A DNA stretch of 64,000 nt from Nymphaea colorata (lineage: Eukaryota > Streptophyta > Magnoliopsida > Nymphaeales > Nymphaeaceae): NCBI RefSeq assembly GCF_008831285.2, contig NC_045138.2, forward strand, positions 32,149,934 through 32,213,933, written 5' to 3'. Numbering within the stretch: position 1 is the stretch's first letter; every line of letters begins with the position of its first letter. Of this stretch, positions 1-11,197 are shown in pieces. Below the pieces are notes generated by a model. The model did not search any database. It was not told the DNA's origin and was given only the letters and a program-made list of their open reading frames with translations. Position numbers and translations under genes: made by a program.

Positions 1-2456
1 CCTTCCGCAACTCAGACGTGTTTATCATAATCAGACTGTAGTTAGACAATGTAAAATTATTTATTTTCTCTAAAATTTTCCTTTGATAAATATGTGAAAA
101 TGAAGGTTGTTTTGGGTTTTTTTTAATATATAGTTATGGTTTTGAATTAAGTGTAGAATTAATTTTTAAAAATACAATATATTTGAAAATTTTCAAAAAA
201 AAAAAAGAAATATACTCTCTGGAAGTTTCTTAAAACTTATGCAAATTCTGACAAAAATTGTAAAAATAAAACTGTATCTTTGCAAAATGGAAAATGCAAA
301 TGGTATATGAATTTGATATACGCAAATCCTTTTTCTAAAATTCAACCTCACTGTGAAGGCAGAGTAAGTTAACCATGCCCTTGAATCTAAACATTTGAAA
401 AATGAGAACTTGTCAAACTAAACCACCATTAACTTGTGATATAAGAAGATTAGCCTTCTTTTCTACACAACAATTTGTATGTATTATAGTGTTTTTAAGA
501 TATTAGTTCCGCTATTTAAGCACATTGAAATATCCAATTGTTCCCACGATGAACATGCACTTTTACATATATAGTTGTACAAGGATATTCCGTTATATTA
601 ATAAAAGAGATTGGAGCCTAACTCTCCTCAGGTTTACATAGAAAACATTTTCCTTCAGAAACTTTTGCAAAATTTTGGGCTTTTATTAAAAGTTTCAAAC
701 ATGATACTCTTGAAAATTTTTCTGAATATGCTTAAATTCCCTAAAAAGAATTCATATATATATATTGAATGATGACTCTAGCTTTTGAAAGTCACCCAGT
801 TATCTAATCAGGATTATCTAATATATCATTGATTCACTATGAACAGCTGAGAGAAAAACAAGAAAAAAAAAAGTGGTGGGTATTTTTGTCATCTAATATT
901 AGTTCACTTTCTTCATATGAATGTCATTGGTTATATTGTTAGGTGACTCTACATAACTATAGTCATCATTAAAGTCACTCAACTTACTCATGAATGCCGT
1001 GTGATCCATTGAGATAAACAGTTGAACTAAAAACAATGAGAAAAATATGTAAACTAATACTACATAACGAAAAGACCCATTGCCTTTTCCCCTTTGTTTT
1101 TCTCTCAAACATCCGATCTTAATCATAATGGCCAGTTGAATGGAAAACAGGAAAAATAAAAGGAAAATGATATTTTTTATAATCTAGTATTAGTTTAGAC
1201 ATTTTTCTCATTGTTTTTCTTTAACTCTCCAGCCCAGCCATTGGCAGCCAGCAGCCTTCAATCAAAGATCAGCTGCCCTTAATGAATGAACAGATGGAGA
1301 GGAAACTGACTGACAGCCCTTCATCAATGAAGAAAGAAAGAAGAAACTGGCTGGTTATATTCTTTAAGTTTTCAGGCAGAATCAAACTTTCATCTCAAAC
1401 TGAAATTTAAACAAAACGTAGTCTTATAGTTTCCTTTCGTGTTTTGACAGTTTGAAATTTTGGTTTCAAAATTGAAAATTACTTGTGGGATGGAAAGTGA
1501 ATTCAAATTATAGAGTTCATGAATTAAAACCTTATGTCTTGTGTTCTAAAAAAAAGATTAAGAAAATCCAGAATTCTGAAGTCATAATTCAACCCCTTCA
1601 AGTGGAATCATATTAATCCAGAAATAAGTCTACAATTCTGAAATCAAAATTATTTTATTAATAACAAAAATTCTTTTTTTTTTTTGTTAAGAGAACAATA
1701 TCTCTTAAACTCTACCGTCTCTTGTGAATCAAACGCATCTTGAGAGTTTTTTTTTTCCTTAGCTTTCACTTTTTACCTTGTTGCGGGTGCATGCTTAGCA
1801 CCCCTAACAAATCGAGGCGATCCGACTCAAGTCCAGTCCGTCTGCACCCAAAAGACAGACCGTCACCCCAAAACTGTCAAGCCTAACTAGAACAAAAATC
1901 GATCCAATTTAAATAAGGAAACAATAAGATTGTGTTGGCGCTCTTTTGTAGCAAATCGACCGAACCAAGTTTACCTACATGTAAATGATTGACTCCTGTT
2001 ACAATATACCATCCACGTCGGTTTGCCGATATCCGATCAACTGGAATGTAGCTATAAAACCAAAAAATAGAATTCCGATTCCGGACATTCCTCGATGGAA
2101 GGAAATGAGAATCCGGGTGGTAAGAGAAGAACTACCGCCACGGGCGAGGGGGCTTAGCCCTCATATAACAAAAAAGAAAACCCATTCAATTTGTACAGAA
2201 ATATAGTCAACAATCAGCGCTATGGGTTGCTGTTACTCTCATGGACAAACTATGAACTTTCTCTTAACTACCTTAATTCTCACCTTTCACTATGCCCACC
2301 TATATATTTTGAACACTTGTGAGATCTACTGTTATCTTCGACAAACAACCAACAAACTAGAGCCTCAAAAAAATGAGAACAGCTCTTCTACACCGAGTAA
2401 GAGTCAAATAACCAACTAACAAGCAAAATCTATGAAGTAGCATATGCCTAAGAGAG
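1..2456. other. AT-rich intergenic DNA
   Basis: No gene is supported here. The stretch is AT-rich with short homopolymer runs. A less AT-rich patch at about 1785-2170 differs in composition from its surroundings and may be an old insertion, but I recognise no family. The part nearest 2456 is the 3' flank of the FRIGIDA-like gene on the minus strand and should contain its 3' UTR. The open frames at 899-1126, 1985-2206 and 2222-2419 have no recognisable protein features. Confidence 0.6.
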
Positions 2457-5400
2457 CTAACGGAGATAGGTAGACCCCTGGTAGGAAGGTAGAACAGAGG
2501 TGTAATCATAGCCACTGTAACTTGCTGAAGCAGACACATAAGGAGAGGCAGCAGCAGCACGAGAGGTGGGTACCTCTTCTGGCATGAATGGATAGGAACG
2601 TTGGGACATGGCTGCTGGACTCCGGCTTCCACCAGTGGTTGATTCTGGCAAATACGGGTAGTCGTAACCACTGTAAGCCGACACATAGGCCGCAGAAGGC
2701 TGATGGGCAGGTAAGCTCTGGTCCCGCCAAGTTGATGATGGGTATGCATTAGCATGCCTTCCAGCTTTGGCAGGCGGGAAGGAAGCAGAACCTACACCAC
2801 CACCACTCACCCGGCTCCTCTTGTTCTGCACTTTTGGGGGCCCACTGAACTTCTTCTTGTCTGCCTTGGCTTTCTCCAATTGAGTGACGCGCTTCTTCAG
2901 GCTTTCAGGTGAGAACTCGGCCTCTAGCTTGTGGTCTTCAATGCACTTGATCATGGCCTTGAGAGCATTTATCTCCGAAGAATCATCCTGACCAGCAGGA
3001 AGAAGATCCAATTGCATTAAAGGGCTATCAAGAATATTACCTCAGTTGAAATCCCAATCACATGAATGGACCGTTAGATCTTGAACTTGAAAAGAGGCAA
3101 CCAAAAAATAGCGTTGAAATAGACATTCAAGTCAATTAAGGGAACCAGCCTGGGATCCTAGAGGCTATAATGAACTTTTTACATTGACCAGCCAGAGAAG
3201 CCAACACTCCACCCTAGCAACTTGAGCTACTACAAGAGAATCTATGGAGTTCACTGGCCCACAATCCTTTTGTTAATACACCATACTCCAAACATGCTGG
3301 GCAGTGACTGAGAAACAACTACAGGATTTCCGCAACAACCACAACCCTGAGGCAGGAGTCTCGTGTCAGTTTTTATGTACAATTTGCATACACTTAGGTC
3401 AGCTGCACGTGATATTAAAGAAATTGCATAATGATGCACGTCTACAAAATGTTTATAGTTCTGGAGAAGGGTAATTCATAGGCATAGGCTCGGAACAATG
3501 CCAGATGTAGCTTCAGCAAGGAAGACAACCGAAGCCAAACTTGGAGATCATCCAAGAGGTGAGAAGTTAGAATTTGTTTTGGTACCTAGCAAGATTCCAA
3601 AGACCAACGCCAGTGTCTCATATTCACAAGGCATACAGTTGAAATATCAGCAAGTTAACCATGTAACTTGATCAAATATGTGCACTCGAATCTTCACAAC
3701 CACGTATATCATATGAGAGAGACAGGACTTCAGTATATTTTGTGTAGTGCATAAAAGCTACGTGATCAAAGCATGCTCAGGTGAGCCTGGCAGCCTATGC
3801 TTAGGGCAGCAGGGTGCTGCCTAAGCCAACTAGGCCCCATTGCTTAGGTCGGCCTAATTGTGCCTATGTTATCCCTGCCTGCGCACAGTTACTCATTTGT
3901 CTAAAGTTCCTTCCCCCTCTCCCATTTGTCTTCTAAAAATTTATTAAATTCAGAGATAAGCATCAGCGTGAAAGAGTGCAATCATAAACAACATGTACCA
4001 TAAGTGGCACAACAGCATGAAATCACTTTTTGGGATGCAGAAATGGGTCAAACCCATATTTTACAACAATACCAGTTTGCAGAGATGGCATGAAAGACTA
4101 TAACTTCTAAAGGGCTTCCCAATATCATGAATAGGAATGTCCAAAGTAATCACAAAGCAAACAAACTAAAGATGATATATTTGAAAAGACACATTTAAAA
4201 CTACAAAAATGAGAAAAAAAAAAAGAAGCTGAAAACAGAAACTTTGTCTTTTTTCCGAATCTGTATTGTCTTTTCCCATTTCCAAAGAAACTCCCATATC
4301 TTATTACGTTGACCTTTTCTTAGGCTTCCATATATTTGAACTTTTGAAGCAATCTTAGTTAAACTGTTCATTCCAACAACATATCAGAGGTTTGGCGGAA
4401 TATGGACAAGAAATATTATTATATTTTAATTTGGAAGTCAAGTGTATACATCCCACTGGACCCACTTTTGTTTCGTAATTGACTTGAGAGAGGGGGGAAA
4501 AAAAAAGAATGGGGCCTTCAGGTTTTTATTAAATAATGTGCAGGTAAAAGATCATCATGTTGTAGAGATTATCAAACTACAACGATCAATATGCCAAAAC
4601 GGAAACACAGTTGTGAGTCAATAAACAAGAGATTAAGCAGACTATACTTCAAAAAAAAACTTGGTCAGCCATGCCTTATGACTTGTAGACACAAATGCTT
4701 CTAAGTGCATAAGCATCCCAAAGGTTATTTTCAAATTTCAATTAAAACACAGTCAGAATGTTCCTCTTTTCTTATCTCAGGCTACACAAGCTAGGAAACC
4801 CAGAACAGCAGAAGACACAATTTTGTCCTGCTCTAAAAGGATAAGTAATAACCTGCAAAGACTGATGTTTTCCAAAATGCATTATAGAGCATAAAACCAT
4901 ATTTTAATAATAATATGAATTCCTCCACTTGAACATCATAACAGAAAAGCAGCTAAGAAACATGAAGACAGTAAAGGATCATGAAATGCTAATCATCAAA
5001 GACGGAAAGCCAAAAAAATCAAAAGGGATCATGAGCTAAATAAAACCAGTTTGATTACTTCTCAGCAATTTCAACAGAAACACATTTAAAAGTGATGTAC
5101 AAAATGAGAGAAACAAAAGGGGGAAAAAACCCTTAGGAGTTGCAAGCCAACTTACTGCAGAACCACCCTTTGCAGCCCCATTTGCATTTTTTCTTATGCT
5201 TTTGAGGTAGGCTTTGAGAAGTGGCACTGGGGCGAACTTACTAACTAAATCAGCCTCATGAATAAAATATATAGCATCAATCTCCTTGCCGTTGTTGACC
5301 AATTCTTCAATAATATCTGTCGAAATTAAAAACTGATCAGCTGCACATACAAATGTGCATAGATGTGTGCATGCATATATATATATATATACATATATAC

Positions 5401-6280
5401 ATGTGTGTATATATATATATATACACACACATGTATATATGTATATATATAATGTTATAGAATCACAGAAGCAACACCCAAGATTCCAAGCAGATTGCTT
5501 CCAGAAAGTTACATGCAAGAAAGAGCGGGTTCAATTTGACCAGGTAGAATTAACAACTTTAAGCAGTTGGTTTTGGAAACATTAAGTGAACCTTTTCCAA
5601 ACAAAGTTCTGGAGATCAGATGAATACTAAGCTAGCTAATCTATTGTTCAGTGGCCATGGAAAATTTCTCACCCATTAGACAAAAAATCTCAGCAGAAAA
5701 TGGCCCTTACTCCATTTATTGTAAACCAAAATAGCATCGTTAATGTATAAAAGCAAGAAGCATCACCAGAACAGAAATAGGAGGAGTAGCATCCTAAAGC
5801 TTTTGCAAAAAACAAAAACGTTATCAGAATGAGGACTAAATCAGAAAACAATGATTGTATTAAAGAAATTGGCAGGGAACAAAACACCTTTTTTAGGCCA
5901 GGAGTTTATTACAAAATACTAAGCTATATCTCAAAGGCTCACCTAAGCTTGCACCTAGGCTTGTCTAGACCCTTAGGCTTGACTAATTTCAAAGAATAGC
6001 AGTTCCTATACAACTTGCCACTTGAAAATGCTTTAAGCATCACCTAGGCGCCCAACAGCATATGTTATCTTTCTCTTAAAAACCCAAAGTTGCGTTCTTT
6101 TTTTCCTCATCACTTTTTTCTTCTAATTTTGCATTTTTTTCACTTTTTGTTATTGCAGGTGATTTGCGTTAAGAAAGTGTGTGAGTATATAGTTATACTT
6201 ATACATACAACTATAATTCATATACTCTTACATTTTGGTTATTTTTATGTTATTTTAGGTTCTTAACTCTGATATGTAAT

Positions 6281-6339
<59 letters not shown>

Positions 6340-9166
6340 TGATTGGTAAAACCAAACCACTAGGTCAGGGACAAAAACCAAACCCTTTAAAATAATATTT
6401 ATAGTTTTTTTTTTAATCTGTCACAAATATCGCGTCTTAATCGAAAAAGATGCGTTAAATACACCAAAAATAAGTCAGCCGCATAAAACAGCAATAAAAC
6501 GCTTTTTTTAAATGCCATAATGTTTACGTATTTTTTATGAATTTCTGATTCTTTTTTTTTACATAATTTTCAAGATATTTTAATTTTTTTAAAAATTCAC
6601 TGAGATTTTCCCGAGATATACAACATTGTTGTATTATACCTGAAAATTTTCTCGCCATATAATACCTGTACAGATTATATGTGACAAGATTCTAACCTTA
6701 CCAATATGATCTTAAGGATAGGTTAATGCAAAATATAAATTAAAATGATCATTTTTTGGGTTTAATAGTGTTTTAAATATATATAAGTTGATCATCTTCT
6801 TAATTCTTTTTCTTGTATAAAAGTCAGGTTCACAACAAACAATGTTAACATGAAAGCTGTGATTTTGTTGACGATCTATATTTCCTTTTTCTTTTCCTAA
6901 TAATATTCACACACACACACACACACACACACATAATCTTCTTTTTTTTTTCTTGTTCATTCAAAATTTTAAATTATGGTAGAAATCAGTTTCACAACAA
7001 ACAATGTTAACATAAAAGCTGTGATTTTATTGAGGATCTATGTTTCCTCTTTGTTTTCCTAATAATATTAGTAATTTTCGTTTTTGTTTTAAGATTTTCG
7101 TCTCAAAAATTATAAGTGAAGATTTTAATAGTTGCCATTCAGGAAATGGTAACATTTTACATACCACACACACACATAATCTTCTTTTTTTTTTCTTGTT
7201 CATTCAAAATTTTAAATTATGGTAGAAATCAGTTTCACAACAAACAATGTTAACATAAAAGCTGTGATTTTATTGAGGATCTATGTTTCCTCTTTGTTTT
7301 CCTAATAATATTAGTAATTTTCGTTTTTGTTTTAAGATTTTCGTCTCAAAAATTATAAGTGAAGATTTTAGTAGTTGCCATTCAGGAAATGGTAACATTT
7401 TACATACTTTACAAAATTAAAAGCATTGATATTTACTTGTAAGGTTTCTTCTACGCAATGTAACGTGTAAACATTAATTGTCCAACTTCATTAAATTTAA
7501 CCTTTCAGACTTACAACTATGATTATCATGTTATCAAATGTTTAATGTGTTTGTGTTATGGTGCATTTTTAATTGTTGTGTCGTTATCAGTTGATATTTA
7601 GGCTCTTCACTCAGAAATGCTTTGGTTTTGCTGTTAGTTTTAACAAATACTATTGCATTTTATCGATTCCCCTTTCTAGGGAAGGGATTGATTATGTGCC
7701 TAATCCTGCCTAGTCCCTTCTACGCTCAGATCCACGTAGGTTGTGTCTGCTGCTTTTGACAACAGTGTCTTGTATAACAATTAGGGTTGCATTTGATAAT
7801 TCTACTTTTCCCTTTATACTGCTTAAAAGTGCCTAGTCCAGCCTAGGCACACCTAGGCCCAGGTGGCCACTGATTGTCTCAGCTTCTCCTGGCACTTTTG
7901 ACAACAAAGATATTACGTCAAGATTCAATAAAAACTACAAAATAAGTAAGATAAAAAACAGAAGATAACAAGAAGATAATTTAAGAAATATAGATGTTAC
8001 GTTTAATTTGAAACTTTTAGTATATATGACTGTCAGGAATATTTATGCCCTGGAACAGGGGTCCAGTGGCATGAAATAAGAACCTTGGAGCTTTGCCCCA
8101 GATGACCGCAGCTGATATTGATTTAGAATAAAACGTCAAACTTCAAGGCATCCATCTTAACTAAACATCAAAACTGAATTTTTCAAGCACAGTGGAAGGG
8201 ATCAAATATATGCTTATTCCATATAAGTTCACTGAGACCTGCTTGAGGAAAGCCTCATTGATTGGAAAACTTTGATAATACACAAAGGAGAACGCATGCC
8301 AATTTTACCAAGTAATGAAAAAGCATACCTCCCATTTTCTCCTTGAGACCTAGAGTGATCGCGAGTTTTGGCATGTCCCTTCGAGAAGCAAATGCCACTA
8401 CAAGCTTCTTCAAGTAATCTATTTCAAGCTTATCTACCAGTTTGTAAGCAACTAAAAGTTGCAGAAACATTTGCACCTCAGCAGCGTTTGAAGCCAAACC
8501 ACCATCACTCCCATCGATCTTCTCCTTCCAAGATTGAGCCAGCGACCACGCTCGCTCCTTCACGCTAGTCGCAACTCCCCCTTCAGTGGACAAGGTCCTG
8601 AGCAGCAATCCGCACGCCCACCGCTGGTCGGACAGCCCAACTTTGTCCCCCCGCTTGAACACAAAATCTTCAAGCGCGTGCAGTATGAGGGATGCTGGAT
8701 CAACTGCGTCTCCAATAGCCGGCTGCAACTCCGCCCGGATCGTAGCCAGATCCTTCCTCCTCACTATCAGAAACCTCCAGAGGCTGCTCGCATCCATCTT
8801 ACGGCACAGGAAACGGAGGCTCTTCGCTACATCAGCGTCCTTGGGAACATCCCCAGAATGCTCCTCGATGTCTGACAGCGCCGCCTGCTTCAGCTTCTCG
8901 ACGCGGTCGGTAGCATCCGACTCTTTGGAAGGGAGTGACTCCTCCCTAGTGGCCAGAGATTCCAGGGTCTCCTTTGTGGTAGAGTCAAGGGTCCGAAGTT
9001 TCGAGTCCAGCGTTTCAGACTTCCGCTGCAGCGTCCTCTCGAGGGAGGAAATGTGATTGGAAAGGTCCTTCCAGAAATTGGTGAAGTTCGTGATCTTTAC
9101 CTGCTCCGTCTCGAGGTGGTCGATCGCCTTCTGGAAGGGATCGACATTAATGGCGACAGTGGCCAT
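2457..9166 (-). CDS. FRL4: FRIGIDA-like protein (FRL4 type), 3 exons, 509 aa
   Basis: The coding exons are 9166-8329, 5316-5156 and 2987-2457 (minus strand). The joins read EKMG|DIIEEL and KGGSA|DDSSEI, and phases close exactly (838+161+531 nt). The FRIGIDA family acts in the nucleus; FRIGIDA itself is a scaffold that raises FLC transcription and delays flowering, and FRL members are partners or relatives. Residues 25-100 are helical and coiled-coil-like. The conserved core follows, with FLCRKMD, LWRFL, RWACGLLLRTL and ASRRDMPKLAITLGLKEKMGD. Then comes IKCIEDHKLEAEFSPESLKKRVTQLEK, split here as IKCIEDHKLEAEF (about 345-357) and SPESLKKRVTQLEK, and a basic KRSR patch. The C-terminal tail is rich in Tyr, Ser and Ala. 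The start at 9166 gives the expected N-terminus (MATVAINVDPF). The FRL4 subtype is judged from memory of the family; the family itself is secure. Confidence 0.9.
2988..5155 (-). other. FRL intron 2
   Basis: This intron lies between codons for GGSA and DDSS, with donor GCA|GTAAGT and acceptor TGGTCAG|GAT. It is about 2.2 kb. It contains a CCTAAGC/GCCTA-rich patch near 3783-3880 that belongs to a repeat also seen in intron 1 and in HD16 intron 10. No other gene is visible inside. Confidence 0.8.
3783..3880. repeat. CCTAGGC-type dispersed repeat, copy 1
   Basis: A short stretch rich in GCCTA, TTAGGC and CCTAAGC words. Similar patches occur at 5930-6052, 7676-7895 and 29295-29480. They look like degenerate ends of one old transposon or MITE family. 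I cannot define exact termini or target duplications. Confidence 0.4.
5392..5441. repeat. AT/GT palindrome near splice acceptor
   Basis: Two arms that differ by one GT unit form a near-perfect inverted repeat: CATATATACATGTGTG on the left and its complement on the right, joined by an AT run. On the minus strand it lies about 75-125 nt upstream of FRL exon 2. Confidence 0.8.
5930..6052. repeat. CCTAGGC-type dispersed repeat, copy 2
   Basis: This patch contains CACCTAAGC, CACCTAGGC, CCCTTAGGC and CACCTAGGCGCCC words, as in the copies at 3783, 7676 and 29295. It lies in FRL intron 1. Confidence 0.45.
6284..6339. repeat. (AT)n(GA)n microsatellite
   Basis: An uninterrupted AT dinucleotide run passes directly into a GA run, inside FRL intron 1. 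Confidence 0.95.
6800..7408. repeat. Recent 243-bp tandem duplication with (CA)n junctions
   Basis: The segment at about 6929-7165 is repeated at about 7172-7408. I see only one substitution (AATAGTTGCC versus AGTAGTTGCC) besides a change in CA-repeat length. A more diverged partial third unit precedes it at about 6800-6908. CA tracts sit at the junctions, which suggests slippage or unequal exchange. It is within FRL intron 1. Confidence 0.85.
7676..7895. repeat. CCTAGGC-type dispersed repeat, copy 3
   Basis: This patch contains TGCCTAGTCC, CAGCCTAGGCAC and ACCTAGGCCC words, followed by CACTTTTGACAACAAAG. The same CCTAGGC vocabulary appears at 3783, 5930 and 29295. It may be one end of an old insertion in FRL intron 1. 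Confidence 0.45.
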
Positions 9167-9368
9167 TGGGGAACCTTAGGATCGTATTCTTCCCTCTCTC
9201 TGCCTATAAAGGAATAAGAATAAGACCAGAAACCTTAACTCCTTCCCAGAAACCCTAGCGCTGTGAGGAAATGAACCCCAAATCGGAATTCTGAGGAGCG
9301 CAACCGTTGAATGAAGCCCTAACCACGAACCAACGAGACACCAAGACGACGCCTGAACGAGGGACGCG

Positions 9369-9394
<26 letters not shown>
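9369..9394. repeat. (GA)n microsatellite in probable FRL 5' UTR
   Basis: A GA run about 200 nt upstream of the FRL start codon; on the transcribed strand it reads as CT. Pyrimidine-rich leader tracts are common in plant genes. Confidence 0.85.
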
Positions 9395-9399
<5 letters not shown>

Positions 9400-10605
9400 A
9401 AAGAGAAATGGCGGGGAAGAAAAGCATCCGACAGTCGGTCCTTTCTTGATATGACCGGGTAGGCTTCGAACGGGTCGAGTCCCGAAATCGAGAAACTGCA
9501 GACCCGGACAAATAAACGGCAACGGCATCCGATTTGCGAAGATTAGTTGCGATCCCTTTCGCTACTTTTTCCAAAGCAGAAATCGAAGTTTTTGCATGCA
9601 TATTAAATCCTACTTAATTAATCCTTTTCTGAGCCTTTTTTTCTTATTTTACATTTTTTAATAGAAAAAATTTCCAAAAATATTGTCAAATAAAGACTCC
9701 AAATAACTTGCGAGAAAAGCTAAATAATAAACGTATAATTCAGTTATAATGAATAATATTGGAAAAATAATTGTCACTAACTTTATTGTATGTAATGTTA
9801 AAGAGGTTCCCAGGGTTTATTTGATAGTTTTATGGAAAGCAGGGTGCTCATTAATAAAATCACAAAAGTGGTTGTTTTTTTCCATAACCAATAACCATAA
9901 GCAAATCGTAAGTCTTAAAGTGGAATTTTCTTAAAAAAATATATAACAATATTAGTGATAGGAGACTAGACATATAAACTTAAAAAATAAAAATAAAAAT
10001 TCATTTACAAATATATGGGTATTCCTAAATTCTCCTCATATATTGAATGCTACGGTTTTCTACCCAACCCAATTTAATGTTACAAGTGCCAATGCCATAG
10101 TTTTCATCTAACTACTGATCGGAATTGCTTGTAATTAACAGCAAAAAAAAGATTTTAATTAGCAATCAAAATTGAATTTTGTATGCAATTTTACATTTCT
10201 TCCTAGTGAGAATCCAAATTAAGCATTAATAGCTAATTTAGTTATACGTAATGATTAATGATTAATCTATCTTATCAAATACCATTTGTCTGCTTTAACC
10301 ATCTGAATTTCTATTCAGGAGGTTCATGTTCCATATAAATATGAAAGTTAAATTTCGTCTGATTTTTCTAAAGAACTACCTGTAATTCTAGCGTTAACAA
10401 ATTATCAAATACCGGATGCCTCCAAGGTTGAATCGGCCACATCCGCGCAAGTAGGCTAATTTAGTAACAGACGATCGAAGCCAGTTCGTACGGGGGATTG
10501 CCTGATTCGATATTAACGACATTATCGGGCACCTATTCAATCGGCTGAACAAGGACTTGACGACTTAGTCGAATACCCAAAAACTGCAAAAACGACCAAA
10601 ACTCC

Positions 10606-10608
<3 letters not shown>

Positions 10609-10661
<53 letters not shown>
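10609..10661. repeat. (AT)n microsatellite
   Basis: A run of about 26 AT units followed by a short GA-rich tract. It lies between FRL and AFC. Confidence 0.95.
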
Positions 10662-10663
<2 letters not shown>

Positions 10664-11197
10664 AGAGAGAGAGCGAGGAGAGAGGATAAACATATTGACA
10701 AGTATTGAATTCGACAAGCGCAGAAGCAATTAGATATATGATCGTCGTCGTTACAAAATTTCTCCTGCTAACAGATGGTGGGCGTGCGTACACATTACAG
10801 AGCATTCCTTCGCCAATTTTCTTCTTTTGCACAGGAAACAAGATGTCAACCACCTGCAGTATCATGCTTCTGCTAGTCCACTTTGTTCTTTCGCTGCCTG
10901 AACCGTTCATCATACAATTTACCTGCAACCTTAGCAACACAACGCCGTCTAGTGTAATGGACTAAGCAGATTGCCTTCAAAAATAATTATTCACTCGCCA
11001 TCTTGGACAGTTGCCGAGCTCACTCACCCTTGCCACAAGCAATTCACATGCATGCATATGTATGACCAACTACCTGTGCAAGAGCAACTGGTTGCAGCAG
11101 AACAAATGCCTGCATCAAGAGATTCGACAAGATCGAGTGACCGTCGTGATTTTCACTGAATTTGTGATTGTTCACAGATCCATCACCACATTATTTC

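Larger units (their letters stand above)
5317..8328 (-). other. FRL intron 1, filled with repeats
   Basis: A 3.0-kb intron with donor GGGAG|GTATGC and acceptor TTCGACAG|ATATT. It holds an AT/GT palindrome close to the acceptor, an (AT)n(GA)n tract, a recent tandem duplication and two CCTAGGC-rich patches that roughly bracket 5930-7895. The bracket may mark the ends of a roughly 2-kb non-autonomous insertion. Confidence 0.8.
9167..11197. other. FRL promoter/leader and intergenic DNA
   Basis: The interval lies upstream of the minus-strand FRL gene and downstream of the minus-strand AFC gene. A GA-repeat tract at about 9369-9394 falls where the FRL 5' UTR is expected. An AT run at 10609-10661 followed by GAGAGAG lies farther out. 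The part at about 10420-10600 is less AT-rich but unrecognised. No coding gene is supported. Confidence 0.6.

Noticed and set aside
2357-2755. 132-codon minus-strand open frame
   Set aside because: It overlaps FRL exon 3 in another frame; the FRL frame carries the conserved residues.
5355-5585. Plus-strand frame rich in Ile/Tyr/His
   Set aside because: It is produced by the AT/GT palindrome and has no protein-like composition.
8368-9056. Plus-strand open frames up to 156 codons
   Set aside because: They are antisense shadows of FRL exon 1, which is GC-richer and so stays open on the other strand.
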